Source of the DNA: Nostoc sp. NIES-4103
GTDB taxonomy: Bacteria > Cyanobacteriota > Cyanobacteriia > Cyanobacteriales > Nostocaceae
Length of the DNA stretch: 64,000 bases
Reading direction: 5' to 3'
NCBI RefSeq assembly: GCF_002368335.1
Contig: NZ_AP018288.1
Location: 680,607 to 744,606, forward strand
Position numbers and translations under genes: made by a program. Positions 26,096 to 35,700 of the stretch are shown here, one piece after another. The number at the start of each line of letters is the position of its first letter. Positions within the stretch are counted from its first letter, which is position 1. The notes under the pieces were generated by a model, which saw only the letters and a program-made list of their open reading frames with translations, made no database searches and had not been told where the DNA came from.

Positions 26096-26836
26096 TTAGT
26101 AGGGTTTCTCAAACACCATTACATGCTGTTGGGGTAACAAGTTTTTAGTTTCTTGCCAAACTAAACCAACGGCTTGCATTTCTTTGCGGACTTGCTTTTG
26201 AGTCATCTTGTGCAGCTTTTTAATCATAATAAAAGGGTTTTCGCCGCGATACTCAACCAGCACCACTCTACCACTAGGTTTCAGTGCTTTGACAATTCCT
26301 TGCATCACTTCTAGGGGATACTCGAACTCGTGGTAAGCGTCCACCATCAACGCTAAGTCAACACTGGCTGCTGGGAGGTTGGGGTTAGTGAGTGTAGCTA
26401 AAACAGGTTCAACATTGGTGATATTTTTCTCTTGTTTGAAATATTCAATAATCTCTAACATTTCTGGCTGAATATCCACAGCCAGCACCTTTCCCGCTGT
26501 TAATAACGGTGCGATGCGAAAACTCATGTAACCGGTACCTGCGCCAATATCCGCCACCACATCATTAGGTTTGAGGTTAAGCAAGTTAATAATTTTACTT
26601 GGCTGTTCCTCTGCTTCTCGGCTGGGACGTTCTAGCCAGCCTGCGCCTGTGTGTCCCATCACATGAGCAATTTCTCGCCCCATATAGTATTTACCGATAC
26701 CATCCAGGCTATGGAGCGATCGCTGTTCGTAAACAGTATTTGGTGAAGAAGCAGCTTGTGCTGTGTCAATTGGGTTTAGCAGCCAGCAACTCAACATCAC
26801 AATCAGCGTTACTATAAACTGTAGAAAATTTGACAT
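26096..26836 (-). CDS. Exported class I SAM-dependent methyltransferase
   Basis: About 246 residues from the ATG at 26836 (MSNFLQFIVTLIVMLSCWLL...). A signal peptide (to about TAQAA) precedes a class I methyltransferase with the SAM loop VVADIGAGTGYMSFRIA, the acidic strand AVDIQPEML, and LALMVDAYHEFEYP. An exported methyltransferase is unusual because SAM is cytoplasmic; the helix may instead anchor it with the enzyme inside. The start codon touches that of the divergent methyltransferase gene. Confidence 0.88.
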   Translation of the reverse strand: MSNFLQFIVTLIVMLSCWLLNPIDTAQAASSPNTVYEQRSLHSLDGIGKYYMGREIAHVMGHTGAGWLERPSREAEEQPSKIINLLNLKPNDVVADIGAGTGYMSFRIAPLLTAGKVLAVDIQPEMLEIIEYFKQEKNITNVEPVLATLTNPNLPAASVDLALMVDAYHEFEYPLEVMQGIVKALKPSGRVVLVEYRGENPFIMIKKLHKMTQKQVRKEMQAVGLVWQETKNLLPQQHVMVFEKPY

Positions 26837-27661
26837 ATGGTTATGGCTAATCTGGATCTTTATAAGCAGCAACTAAGAGAATTTTATGGTAGTAGAACTA
26901 CTTATGACTATGAAGAAGGAACTCGCCATCCTCTAGAAGCTAAGATTCTACTGGAATTTGTGCCGCTTCACCAGGGACAAAAAATCCTTGATGTGGCTAC
27001 AGGAACAGGTTTAGTTGCCATTCCCGCAGCTGAAAAAGTTGGTTCACAAGGCTATGTAATTGGTATTGATATGACCCCTGGAATGTTGCATCAAGCAAGA
27101 CAAAAAATTGCAGTAACGAACTTACAAAACATCGAGTTAATTGAAGCAGATGTAGAATACTTTAACTTTCATGATGATAGTTTTGATGTTGTCTTTTGCT
27201 GTGAAGCAATTGTGCTTTTTCCTGATATCCTTACTATGTTACAAAAGTGGTATCGCTATTTAAAAACAGGAGGGTTTGTGGCATTTACCTGTCCTCCCGA
27301 AACTGCTTATTTAGGAACCGTTTACCGCAATATATGTACTAAATTATTGGGCATATCAGTACCACATATTCTAGAAGAATTAGGTACTCCAGAAAAGTGT
27401 CATAACTTGCTACAACATGCAGGTTTTAAAGATATCGAAATTAAAATTGAGCCATCAGGACGATATCGTAATTTGCAAGATAAAAAATTAACTGTGAGAG
27501 AATTGAATACGAGCTTTAAAGGTAATCCGCTGTTAGCAAATTTATCACCAGCACAATTAGATCAATTTCAACTTGAGTACAGTGCAGAAATTGCAAAACT
27601 GACAACTGATCAAGGAATTTGGGAAGATACCACAAAGTACTTTGTTCGCGCCAGAAAGTGA
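26837..27661 (+). CDS. Class I SAM-dependent methyltransferase (UbiE-like)
   Basis: 274 residues, cytoplasmic. SAM-binding motif KILDVATGTGLVAIPAA, then VIGIDMTPGMLHQARQKI and DVVFCCEAIVLFPD. The C-terminal third (after about 180) is variable, as in small-molecule methyltransferases. The ATG at 26837 lies immediately next to the divergent gene's start; a second ATG at 26843 (MANLDLYK) is possible and would leave 6 bp. Substrate unknown. Confidence 0.9.
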   Translation: MVMANLDLYKQQLREFYGSRTTYDYEEGTRHPLEAKILLEFVPLHQGQKILDVATGTGLVAIPAAEKVGSQGYVIGIDMTPGMLHQARQKIAVTNLQNIELIEADVEYFNFHDDSFDVVFCCEAIVLFPDILTMLQKWYRYLKTGGFVAFTCPPETAYLGTVYRNICTKLLGISVPHILEELGTPEKCHNLLQHAGFKDIEIKIEPSGRYRNLQDKKLTVRELNTSFKGNPLLANLSPAQLDQFQLEYSAEIAKLTTDQGIWEDTTKYFVRARK

Positions 27662-27694
27662 GTTATTTTACATCTTGCACCTACCCCATATCCC

Positions 27695-27787
27695 GCCTGA
27701 GAATTTATTCTCAGGCTAATAGCACAAGTCCGTTTCAACGGACTCAAACACTTTCTTAGTCAGATTTATCTGACTTTAGCTATTAGC
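27695..27787. repeat. Three-way-junction hairpin element
   Basis: A 9-bp outer pair GCTAATAGC (27715-27723) and GCTATTAGC (27779-27787) encloses two perfect 8-bp hairpins, AGTCCGTT/AACGGACT and AGTCAGAT/ATCTGACT. A third hairpin, GCCTGAGAAT/ATTCTCAGGC, abuts on the left. It resembles dispersed intergenic structured repeats of Nostoc-type genomes. It lies between convergent genes. Confidence 0.75.
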
Positions 27788-27852
27788 AAAGTTCAGATCG
27801 GCGGAAACCCTCACAACTGACAACTAACAACTAACAACTGACAACCTTTGAT

Positions 27853-29421
27853 TTAAATTACAAACGGTTCAAGTTCGTGATTATACCACTCATGGGCAAC
27901 CCGCTCAGCTACCAACGGTCTAACGATAAACTTAGGTGGACAACCATCCAAAACATCAACCCGCACACAGGAGTAAGGTAATCGCTTTTGAAAACCGTGC
28001 CCGTTGCGACCAACATATAGTAAAGAATCCGCAACTTTACGGCTAGGATTACCAGGAATATCGCTAAAAGTTTCCATCAACTCAGACCCTTCCGGACGCT
28101 GGCGACGAGGGCGGCGACCGCTACCACCAGAGATAATGTAATTGATGTGAGAGTCAGCGTAACCCGTATCAACAGTGCGGATGTATTCTAAGCAGTGGGC
28201 GTGACCATTGAAAATCAAATCGACTACCGGACGATCCTTTACCAGAGAACCGAGAGTTTCCGCTACCTGTGACAACACCCAACGCAAGCGATGACGTACA
28301 GCCAAAGTTTGTGCTTGGTTCCACTTTGTCGCCTCGGTGACATAGGGGGGATGGTGGAAATAAATCACACGTCCGCGCACTTCTGTTGTATTCCAAGATT
28401 CAATGAGCCTTTTGCGTAACCAATCAAGTTGTTCAAAGTCGATAATTGATGTACTTTGGGATGCTAGTTGCTTCTCAATATCAATTTTGACTTCATTGAT
28501 TTGGTCTAACTTGGCGCTAAGGTCATCAAGTTGTTCAGCTTCCACAGGATTATCAGCGTTCAGTTTGTCGCATATTGCCAAAATTTCTAACTCTTGAGAG
28601 TCTATTTCCTGGCGACGCTTTTCCAATTCCCGACGGTAAACTTCTCCTGCTTGAGTTGTTGGTAAAGGAGAAGGTGTATTAAAAGTATTGGAATCAAGGG
28701 CGAAAAAGTCAATACCACCGTAACGAAACGTATAATAACGGTTGGGTAAACGAGTGAACTTTCCTGGTTCATATCGTAGACAGCGCCCCGTGTCAGCTTT
28801 AGCGGTGTAATGGCTGTCTAAATGACTTTGTAACTTTTCTGGGTCAGCCGCTATTATATAGTCAAGAAACGCTCGTGCATAGGCATCACCTTGATTAGAA
28901 CCATGCCAGCCAATTTCAAAATCTTTATAGCGCAGCATTCGACGTAGCCGTAATGTGCTTCCAGTGACCAAACGATACATCAACGGCACATCATAATAAT
29001 CATGATTGCCCAGCACCGGCAGAAACGGTAGATTAAAGACCATGCGATCGTAGCGAATATTTTTCGGGTTGTGACCACCCACGAGAAACTCCCGGTAAGG
29101 TTCAATAAAATTCGCTGGGTAGTACTCACGGGAACCCACCACATAAATTACATCGCCAGTGTGCAACACAAAACGGCAATCATCCTTGTGGGGAAGCATC
29201 AGTTCAGCAACTTGTCGCTGGGGATGGTGTCCGTAATGGGATTTTGTGCCACTATCACCAATAACCATAAAGGAAAATTCTGGGCTGTTTTCCTTACCAT
29301 CATCAATAACCATGCTAGTTTGGTCGATACCCGACGAGATCATCTTGGAATGTTTCCACCGCACCCTTTCTTTCATCTTTTGAATTTTCACAGGTATAGG
29401 TGGTTCAGCAATTAATCTCAT
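27853..29421 (-). CDS. Calcineurin-like metallophosphoesterase
   Basis: About 522 residues. All metal-binding motifs are present in order: VIGDSGT, HTGDVIY, GNHDYYD, the IYFHHPPY His and NGHAHCLEY. No signal peptide, so probably cytoplasmic. A helical charged insertion (about QAGEVYRRELEKRRQEIDS to VKIDIEKQ) separates the GNHD and HHPP motifs. ATG at 29421 has GGGAG 10 bp upstream; a TTG at 29454 is less likely. It would hydrolyse a phosphoester; substrate unknown. Confidence 0.9.
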   Translation of the reverse strand: MRLIAEPPIPVKIQKMKERVRWKHSKMISSGIDQTSMVIDDGKENSPEFSFMVIGDSGTKSHYGHHPQRQVAELMLPHKDDCRFVLHTGDVIYVVGSREYYPANFIEPYREFLVGGHNPKNIRYDRMVFNLPFLPVLGNHDYYDVPLMYRLVTGSTLRLRRMLRYKDFEIGWHGSNQGDAYARAFLDYIIAADPEKLQSHLDSHYTAKADTGRCLRYEPGKFTRLPNRYYTFRYGGIDFFALDSNTFNTPSPLPTTQAGEVYRRELEKRRQEIDSQELEILAICDKLNADNPVEAEQLDDLSAKLDQINEVKIDIEKQLASQSTSIIDFEQLDWLRKRLIESWNTTEVRGRVIYFHHPPYVTEATKWNQAQTLAVRHRLRWVLSQVAETLGSLVKDRPVVDLIFNGHAHCLEYIRTVDTGYADSHINYIISGGSGRRPRRQRPEGSELMETFSDIPGNPSRKVADSLLYVGRNGHGFQKRLPYSCVRVDVLDGCPPKFIVRPLVAERVAHEWYNHELEPFVI

Positions 29422-29440
29422 ACTAGACACTCCCAAATTG

Positions 29441-29696
29441 TAGTCAAAGGTCAACAGTCAACAGTCAAGGGTCAACAGTCAACAGTCAAATCTGAAATTT
29501 CAGCTTTCAAAGTTCAACTTCCGAGTTCAATGCCTCTACTTCCAAGCTTAAAGCCTCAAATTGTAGCTTTCAAACTCCAACTTCCAAGCTTAAACTTTCA
29601 AAAGATGTCCATGAACTAACATTCTCAACCCCAGATAAAAATTTTTCCTCTCAATTCCCAATTCCCCATTCCCAATTCCCAATTCCCAATTCCCAA
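29441..29696. repeat. Short tandem repeats between two minus-strand genes
   Basis: GTCAACA units (29448-29490), diverged CTTCCAA/TTTCAAA units, and CCCAATT units (29655-29697) that run up to the stop codon of the ABC transporter gene. Confidence 0.8.
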
Positions 29697-31529
29697 TTAT
29701 TTATAACCCGCCGCCTGCAATAAAAACAGCTTGGCATAACGCCCAGAAGCCGCCAATAATTCCTCATGAGTTCCTTGTTCCACAAGTTCCCCAGCTTCAA
29801 TGACCACGATTTTGTCAGCCATCCTGACTGTAGAGAAACGGTGAGAAATCAAAAATACCATCTGTTTGCGGGTCAGGGTACGAAAATGATTGAAAATATC
29901 AAACTCAGCTTGGGCATCCATTGCCGATGTTGGTTCATCTAATACCAAGATATCTGCTTGACTCCGCATAAAAGCACGAGAAAGGGCGATTTTCTGCCAC
30001 TGTCCCCCAGAAAGTTCTTGTCCTCCCTTAAACCAACGCCCCAGCTGAGTCTGGAAGCTTTGGGGCAATTGTTCAATAAAAGGTTGTGCCATGCCTTTTT
30101 CGGCAGCAACTCGCCAACGACTTTGGTCTTCTAAATGTTCCACATCGCCCACACCAATATTCTCGCCTACAGTGAACTGGTAGCGGACAAAGTTCTGAAA
30201 AATTACACCAATGCGCCGCCGCAGCGCATCTACATCCCATTCTTGCAAGTCCAAGCCATCTAACAAAATACGTCCAGAGTCGGGAGTGTAAAGTCGGGTC
30301 AGGAGTTTGATTAAGGTAGTCTTACCAGAACCGTTTTCACCCACAATTGCCAGTTTCTCACCAGGTTTCAAATGTAGCGAAATGTTTCTCAATGCAGGTT
30401 TGGAACTACCCGGATAAGTAAAAGTGACATCGATAAAGCGAATCCCATCTTGAGGATTTACACCTCTGGTTGCTTCACCCCAAGGCTGTACTACTTCTTC
30501 TTCTAAAAAGTCATAAAGATTTGATAAATATAAGTTGTCTTCATACATTCCCCCAATAGAAGTCAGGGCATTAGAGAAAGTAGACTGACCTTGGCGAAAC
30601 ACAGTTAGATACATTGTCATGTCTCCCAAGGAAATTTTACCCATTACTGTCTCTACCACAATCCAAGCGTATGCCAGGTAAAAAGCAGCAGTACTCACCA
30701 AACTCAACAAATATCCCCACAGTCCCCGCCGCATAGTCAAGTCGCGGTCTTCACCGTAGAGTTGATTAAATAGTTGATGGTAACGTCCTAGCAACATCTC
30801 CCCGATTTGATAGAGTTTGACTTCTGTAACATAGTCTTCTCTAGCTAGGAGATTTTCTATATAGTGTTGCTGGCGGGTCTCTGGCGCACGCCAACTAAAT
30901 AGGCGAAAGGCTTCTCCAGCAAATTTTGTTTCTGCAATAAATGCAGGCATAGCTGCTATGACTAGCAATACTACTGACCAAATTGATAAATTCACCAGCA
31001 AAACGCCATAGGTGACAAGAGAAAGGGCGTTTTGTACCAAGCCAAAGGTACGATTTACCAAAGAAAGAGGACGAATCGATGCTTCTCGCCTCGCATTCGT
31101 CAATTTATCGTAAAATTCAGAGTCTTCAAACTGCCACAGATCCAGTGTCAGCGCTTTTTCCAATATCAATACATTTACCCGCTGACCCAATAGCACCCGT
31201 AACAACGACTGACAAACACTAAGACCCCGCTGACTGCCTGCGAGTAAAGCTACAGCGATCGCTTCTAATCCTACATACAATAAAGGTCGGTAAATATTGA
31301 CAAAATTATGATTTTGTGAGTCAACTTGCGAGGCTAAGACCACCGCATCAACGATTAACTTGCCGATGTAGGCGATCGCAGCTGGTAAAAGACCAGCCAT
31401 CAAAGTTAAAGCAGCAAGGATGATGGTCAAAGAGCGGCTAGTATTCCACACCAAGCCTATAGCCCGTCCGCTATAACGGAAAACTGCCAGTGATTGGCGC
31501 AGGGCATTTCGTTTCTTTTTAATCTTCAT
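29697..31529 (-). CDS. ABC exporter, fused permease-ATPase
   Basis: About 610 residues from the ATG at 31529 (a TTG at 31568 is possible). Six membrane segments fill the first 330 residues. The ATPase has Walker A GENGSGKTT, Q-loop VIFQNF, signature LSGGQWQKIALSRA, Walker B ILVLDEPTSAMD and H-loop ISHRFS. It works as a dimer in the inner membrane. The permease part is of the diverse drug/lipid/peptide type, so the cargo cannot be told; no peptide or accessory gene is adjacent. Confidence 0.93.
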   Translation of the reverse strand: MKIKKKRNALRQSLAVFRYSGRAIGLVWNTSRSLTIILAALTLMAGLLPAAIAYIGKLIVDAVVLASQVDSQNHNFVNIYRPLLYVGLEAIAVALLAGSQRGLSVCQSLLRVLLGQRVNVLILEKALTLDLWQFEDSEFYDKLTNARREASIRPLSLVNRTFGLVQNALSLVTYGVLLVNLSIWSVVLLVIAAMPAFIAETKFAGEAFRLFSWRAPETRQQHYIENLLAREDYVTEVKLYQIGEMLLGRYHQLFNQLYGEDRDLTMRRGLWGYLLSLVSTAAFYLAYAWIVVETVMGKISLGDMTMYLTVFRQGQSTFSNALTSIGGMYEDNLYLSNLYDFLEEEVVQPWGEATRGVNPQDGIRFIDVTFTYPGSSKPALRNISLHLKPGEKLAIVGENGSGKTTLIKLLTRLYTPDSGRILLDGLDLQEWDVDALRRRIGVIFQNFVRYQFTVGENIGVGDVEHLEDQSRWRVAAEKGMAQPFIEQLPQSFQTQLGRWFKGGQELSGGQWQKIALSRAFMRSQADILVLDEPTSAMDAQAEFDIFNHFRTLTRKQMVFLISHRFSTVRMADKIVVIEAGELVEQGTHEELLAASGRYAKLFLLQAAGYK

Positions 31530-32762
31530 TATTCTTTTTATAGCGTGGAAATGCCTATAACTGCTCAAAGGGCACTAGAAACTAGAAACTAGAGATTGGA
31601 TACTAAGTATTAATTACTATCAAATACTTCTTCTAATTCTCGTTCTCAACACGCAATTTCCTACACCCAATTTTTTCAATTCGGATACTACAACCTCATC
31701 CCCGTATCGTTGAGAGATGTATCAACCTATTGACTTATTTTTCGATATTTATAACTAATTGTAACTATAATATATACTAAGTAATATCATCAAAATTAAC
31801 GTATTTCAATTCTCAAAGGAACTATGATTAAGCAATAATGCTAGCTAAATTTTGGGCTAATAAAAGCTTATTTAAAAATTTATCAAAACTTTAAGTAGAT
31901 TTAACTAGAGACATTATACACTATTATCCTGAGTATAAAAACTATAATCAAGTGTGAATAGCAAAGATCAAAATATTCAAGCGAGAGTATTTCTTTGCTC
32001 ATATCCCCTATTGAAAATGACCCACTAGTTACCTCACAAACCACACGGGTATCAAGGCCTTTTAATCCTTATTAATGGCGGTTCATATGCCCTTTTAGCG
32101 TTTGTAAAGACGAGACATTGCTGACATGGATCAACTTCCTTTTTTGAGGGAGGTCTGGTAACAAGTCACTACCCTAACCTATGGGTACTGCAATGCATAA
32201 CCCATAAAACTTTGTCGAAGCCATTTACACCACCTTTAAATATAGGAAACACTATGCTTTGCTGGGTATCCTCTATTTGATTGATCAGTAAATTGGATGG
32301 TCAATAGGCAATTAAAATGCAAGATTTAACACAGTTTAAAAGACTGATTTCCGAACTGATTCATCAGTGTATTATCCTGTGAAAATAATGATTCACATTT
32401 TGGTTAGTGTAGGTAAATCTTCGTCACTAGTGAAGGATGGTTTGAGAACAAATTCTAAGCAAAAGTTCTACAAATTTAAGTTTTTTGGTGTCGAAAAACT
32501 CAAAAATTAGACCATTCCGGTGGTTATGTCGCCAAAATCGGAATTTTCCAAAATGTCTTGTAAACCATCAAGGCAAAGAAAAAAGTGCTTTTATCATCAT
32601 TTCAAGATAAAAACTTTTGTTTGAGATCACAGATGATAGCTAGCAAAATTGCCGAGTTAATCTGCGGAATGAATTATTTGAGTTATGTATATCTACACAT
32701 AGGAGACTATAAATTTGAAGACCACGAGGTAGTAAAGATTATGCAGCAAGGATTATCAAGCA
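31530..32762. other. 1.2-kb gene-less gap
   Basis: AT-rich, no credible gene; a 64-codon frame at 32585-32779 overlaps the next start and has no family features. The region probably holds promoters of the divergent ABC exporter and giant-protein genes. AAGGATTATCAAGCA just before 32763 supplies the ribosome site of the latter. Confidence 0.6.
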
Positions 32763-35700
32763 ATGAAGCGACCTTCTAGATACATCATTTTATTTTGCTG
32801 TACCCTCTTCACGATCTTACTGATGTCCTTCGGGGGTCAGATAAACGGGCCTGCAACAGCCCAAGATAGTTTACTAAAATCGAACAAGAGTACCAAGGCA
32901 GTGAGTGCGATCGCTTACAGCCAGGATGGAAAGAACCTGGTGAGCGGTACCGAAGATGGTCGAGTTGTGGTGTATGATGCAGCCACCGGCAAAAAGAAAA
33001 TAGCTATATCGGCTACCTCAGAAGAAGTTGCCATCACAGGACTTAGCTTCACAAAAGAAGGAAAGCTCAATAGCGCTGGACGAGATTCTGTATTGCGTCA
33101 GCTGGATCTAGAAACAAGCAAACAAACTTACACCCTCCCAGGACACGAACACCCAATAAAAACACTTGCCACCAGCCCAGACGGTAATTTCCTAGCCACA
33201 GGAGGCGAAGATACTAAAATCTTCTTGTGGAACGCACAGACCAACAAACTAGACAAGATCCTCGAAGGTCACGAAAGCTTTGTCGAGAGCTTGACCTTCA
33301 GTCCAGACAGCAAGACCCTGGCTAGCTCAGACGATCAAGGTCTAATCAAGCTATGGGACGTGAAAGAAGGTAAAGAAATCAAAACCCTCCTTGGACACGC
33401 CGATAGAGTCAATCAACTTGCCTTTAATCCCAAAGGAGACATCTTAGCCAGTGTTAGCGATGACACCACAGCTCGACTTTGGGATGTGAAAACCAAAAAA
33501 CAACTCAAAGTTCTGCGTAAAGCTACTCAACCGCTGAAGACAGTGATTTTCTCTGCGGATGGGAGTATCTTGCTCGCCGGTGGTGATGACAAAAAGATTT
33601 TCGAGTGGAACACACTAACTGGTAGTTTTACTAAAAGTCTCATTGGACATAATGGTTCCATCAAAAAGCTGACTGGTAGCCCCGATGGAAAAAAGTTTGT
33701 CAGCGCAGACAAAAATGGTGAAATTAAAATCTGGAACGCAAAAACTAGTATCCAGGAGCAAAACATCCAAATACTAGATAAGACAGTGGATAGGCCAGTA
33801 TCCATTGACTTAGATGCAGACAAGAGCCTGAAAAAGCGGCAAACTCTTAACTCTGTCAAAAAAGCCGTCGTTAGTCCTAGCAAACAAACACTAATGGGTT
33901 CAGCAGCATCGTCATCAGGAGCGCCAATATTAATAGTCACCAGCACTAGCAACCCGTTTAGCAACTACTACAGCGAGATCCTACTCAACGAAGGATTAAA
34001 CAACTTCAACACCAGCGACATCACCTCAATCAGCCAACAGACACTAGCACAATACGACGTAGTACTACTAGGAGAAATCGCCCTCAGCACAGATCAAGTA
34101 GCCATGTTCACCGATTGGGTAGCCGACGGCGGCAACCTGATAGCCATGCGCCCCGACAAAAAACTAGCAACATTATTGGGGCTTTTGGACACATCATCCA
34201 GCCTCGACAACGGCTATTTGCTTGTAGACACCAGCACAGAAACAGGCTACGGCATAGTAGACCAGACCATCCAATACCACGGGAGTGCCGACCGCTACAC
34301 ACTCAACGGAGCATCTAGCATCGCCAACCTCTACACAAACGCCACAACAGCCACCAGCAACCCAGCCATCACAGTGCGAAACATCGGCAACAACGGCGGT
34401 AGTGCAGCAGCATTCACCTACGACCTAGCACGTTCAGTCATCTACACACGCCAAGGAAACATCGCCTGGGCAAACCAGGAACGCGATTCCTTATCACCAA
34501 TTCGTTCCGACGACCTGTTCTTTGGCAACGCCAATAACGACATACAACCAGATTGGGTAAATCTCAACAAAGTTGCAATTCCCCAAGCCGACGAACAACA
34601 ACGCCTGCTAGCCAACCTCATCATCAAAATCAACCTAGATAAAAAACCACTACCACGTTTTTGGTACTTCCCCAACGGCAAAAAAGCAGTCGTACTCATG
34701 ACAGGTGACGACCATGCCAACGGCGGCACAGCAGGAAGATTTGACCAATTCAAAGCCAAAAGTCCAGCCAACTGCTCCCTCGATAATTGGGATTGTGTGC
34801 GCGGCACATCATATATCTACCCCAACTCCCCACTAAGTAGTCAGCAAGCAGCAGCCTACGAAGCAGAAGGCTTTGAAGTCGCCCTACACGTCAACACCAA
34901 CTGTGCAGACTTCACAGCCAGCACACTAGAAGACTTCTACACACAGCAACTCAGTAGCTTTACAACCAACTACAGCAGCATACCCGCTCCCAGCACCCAG
35001 CGACATCACTGTCTAGTGTGGAGTGACTGGTTTAGTACCCCAATTGTCGAACTCAATCATGGCATCAGATTCGACACCACCTACTACTATTGGCCACCGA
35101 GTTGGGTAGCCAACCGTCCGGGATTCTTCACAGGCTCAGGAATGCCAATGCGCCTAGCTAACACCGACGGCACAACCATCGATGTCTACAACGCCACCAC
35201 CCAACTCACCGATGAATCAGGACAAACATATCCATCCTCAATCGACACACTCCTAGACCGAGCCATCGGCAGCCAAGGCTATTACGGCGTTTTCAACGTC
35301 AACGCCCACACAGATGCCACCAACTCACTAGTAGCCGATGCAGTAGTCACCTCAGCCCAAGCCAGGGGAGTACCCATCGTCTCCGCCAAACAAATGTTGA
35401 CATGGCTCGACGGTCGCAACAGTTCATCATTCAGTTCACTGTCATGGAGCAACAACACCCTCAACTTTACAATCACCAAAGCAACAGGGGCGAATAACTT
35501 GCAGGCGATGCTACCAACTCGCCGTCAGAACTTAGTCTTAGACAGTATTACCCGCAATGGTAACGCTATCAGCTACACAGCACAAGGAATCAAAGGCATT
35601 GAGTACGCCTTGTTCCCTGGTGATACAGGTTCTTACATTGCCACATACATCCAAGACACAACACCCCCCACAGTCACTACCACAACACCCAGCAGCAACG

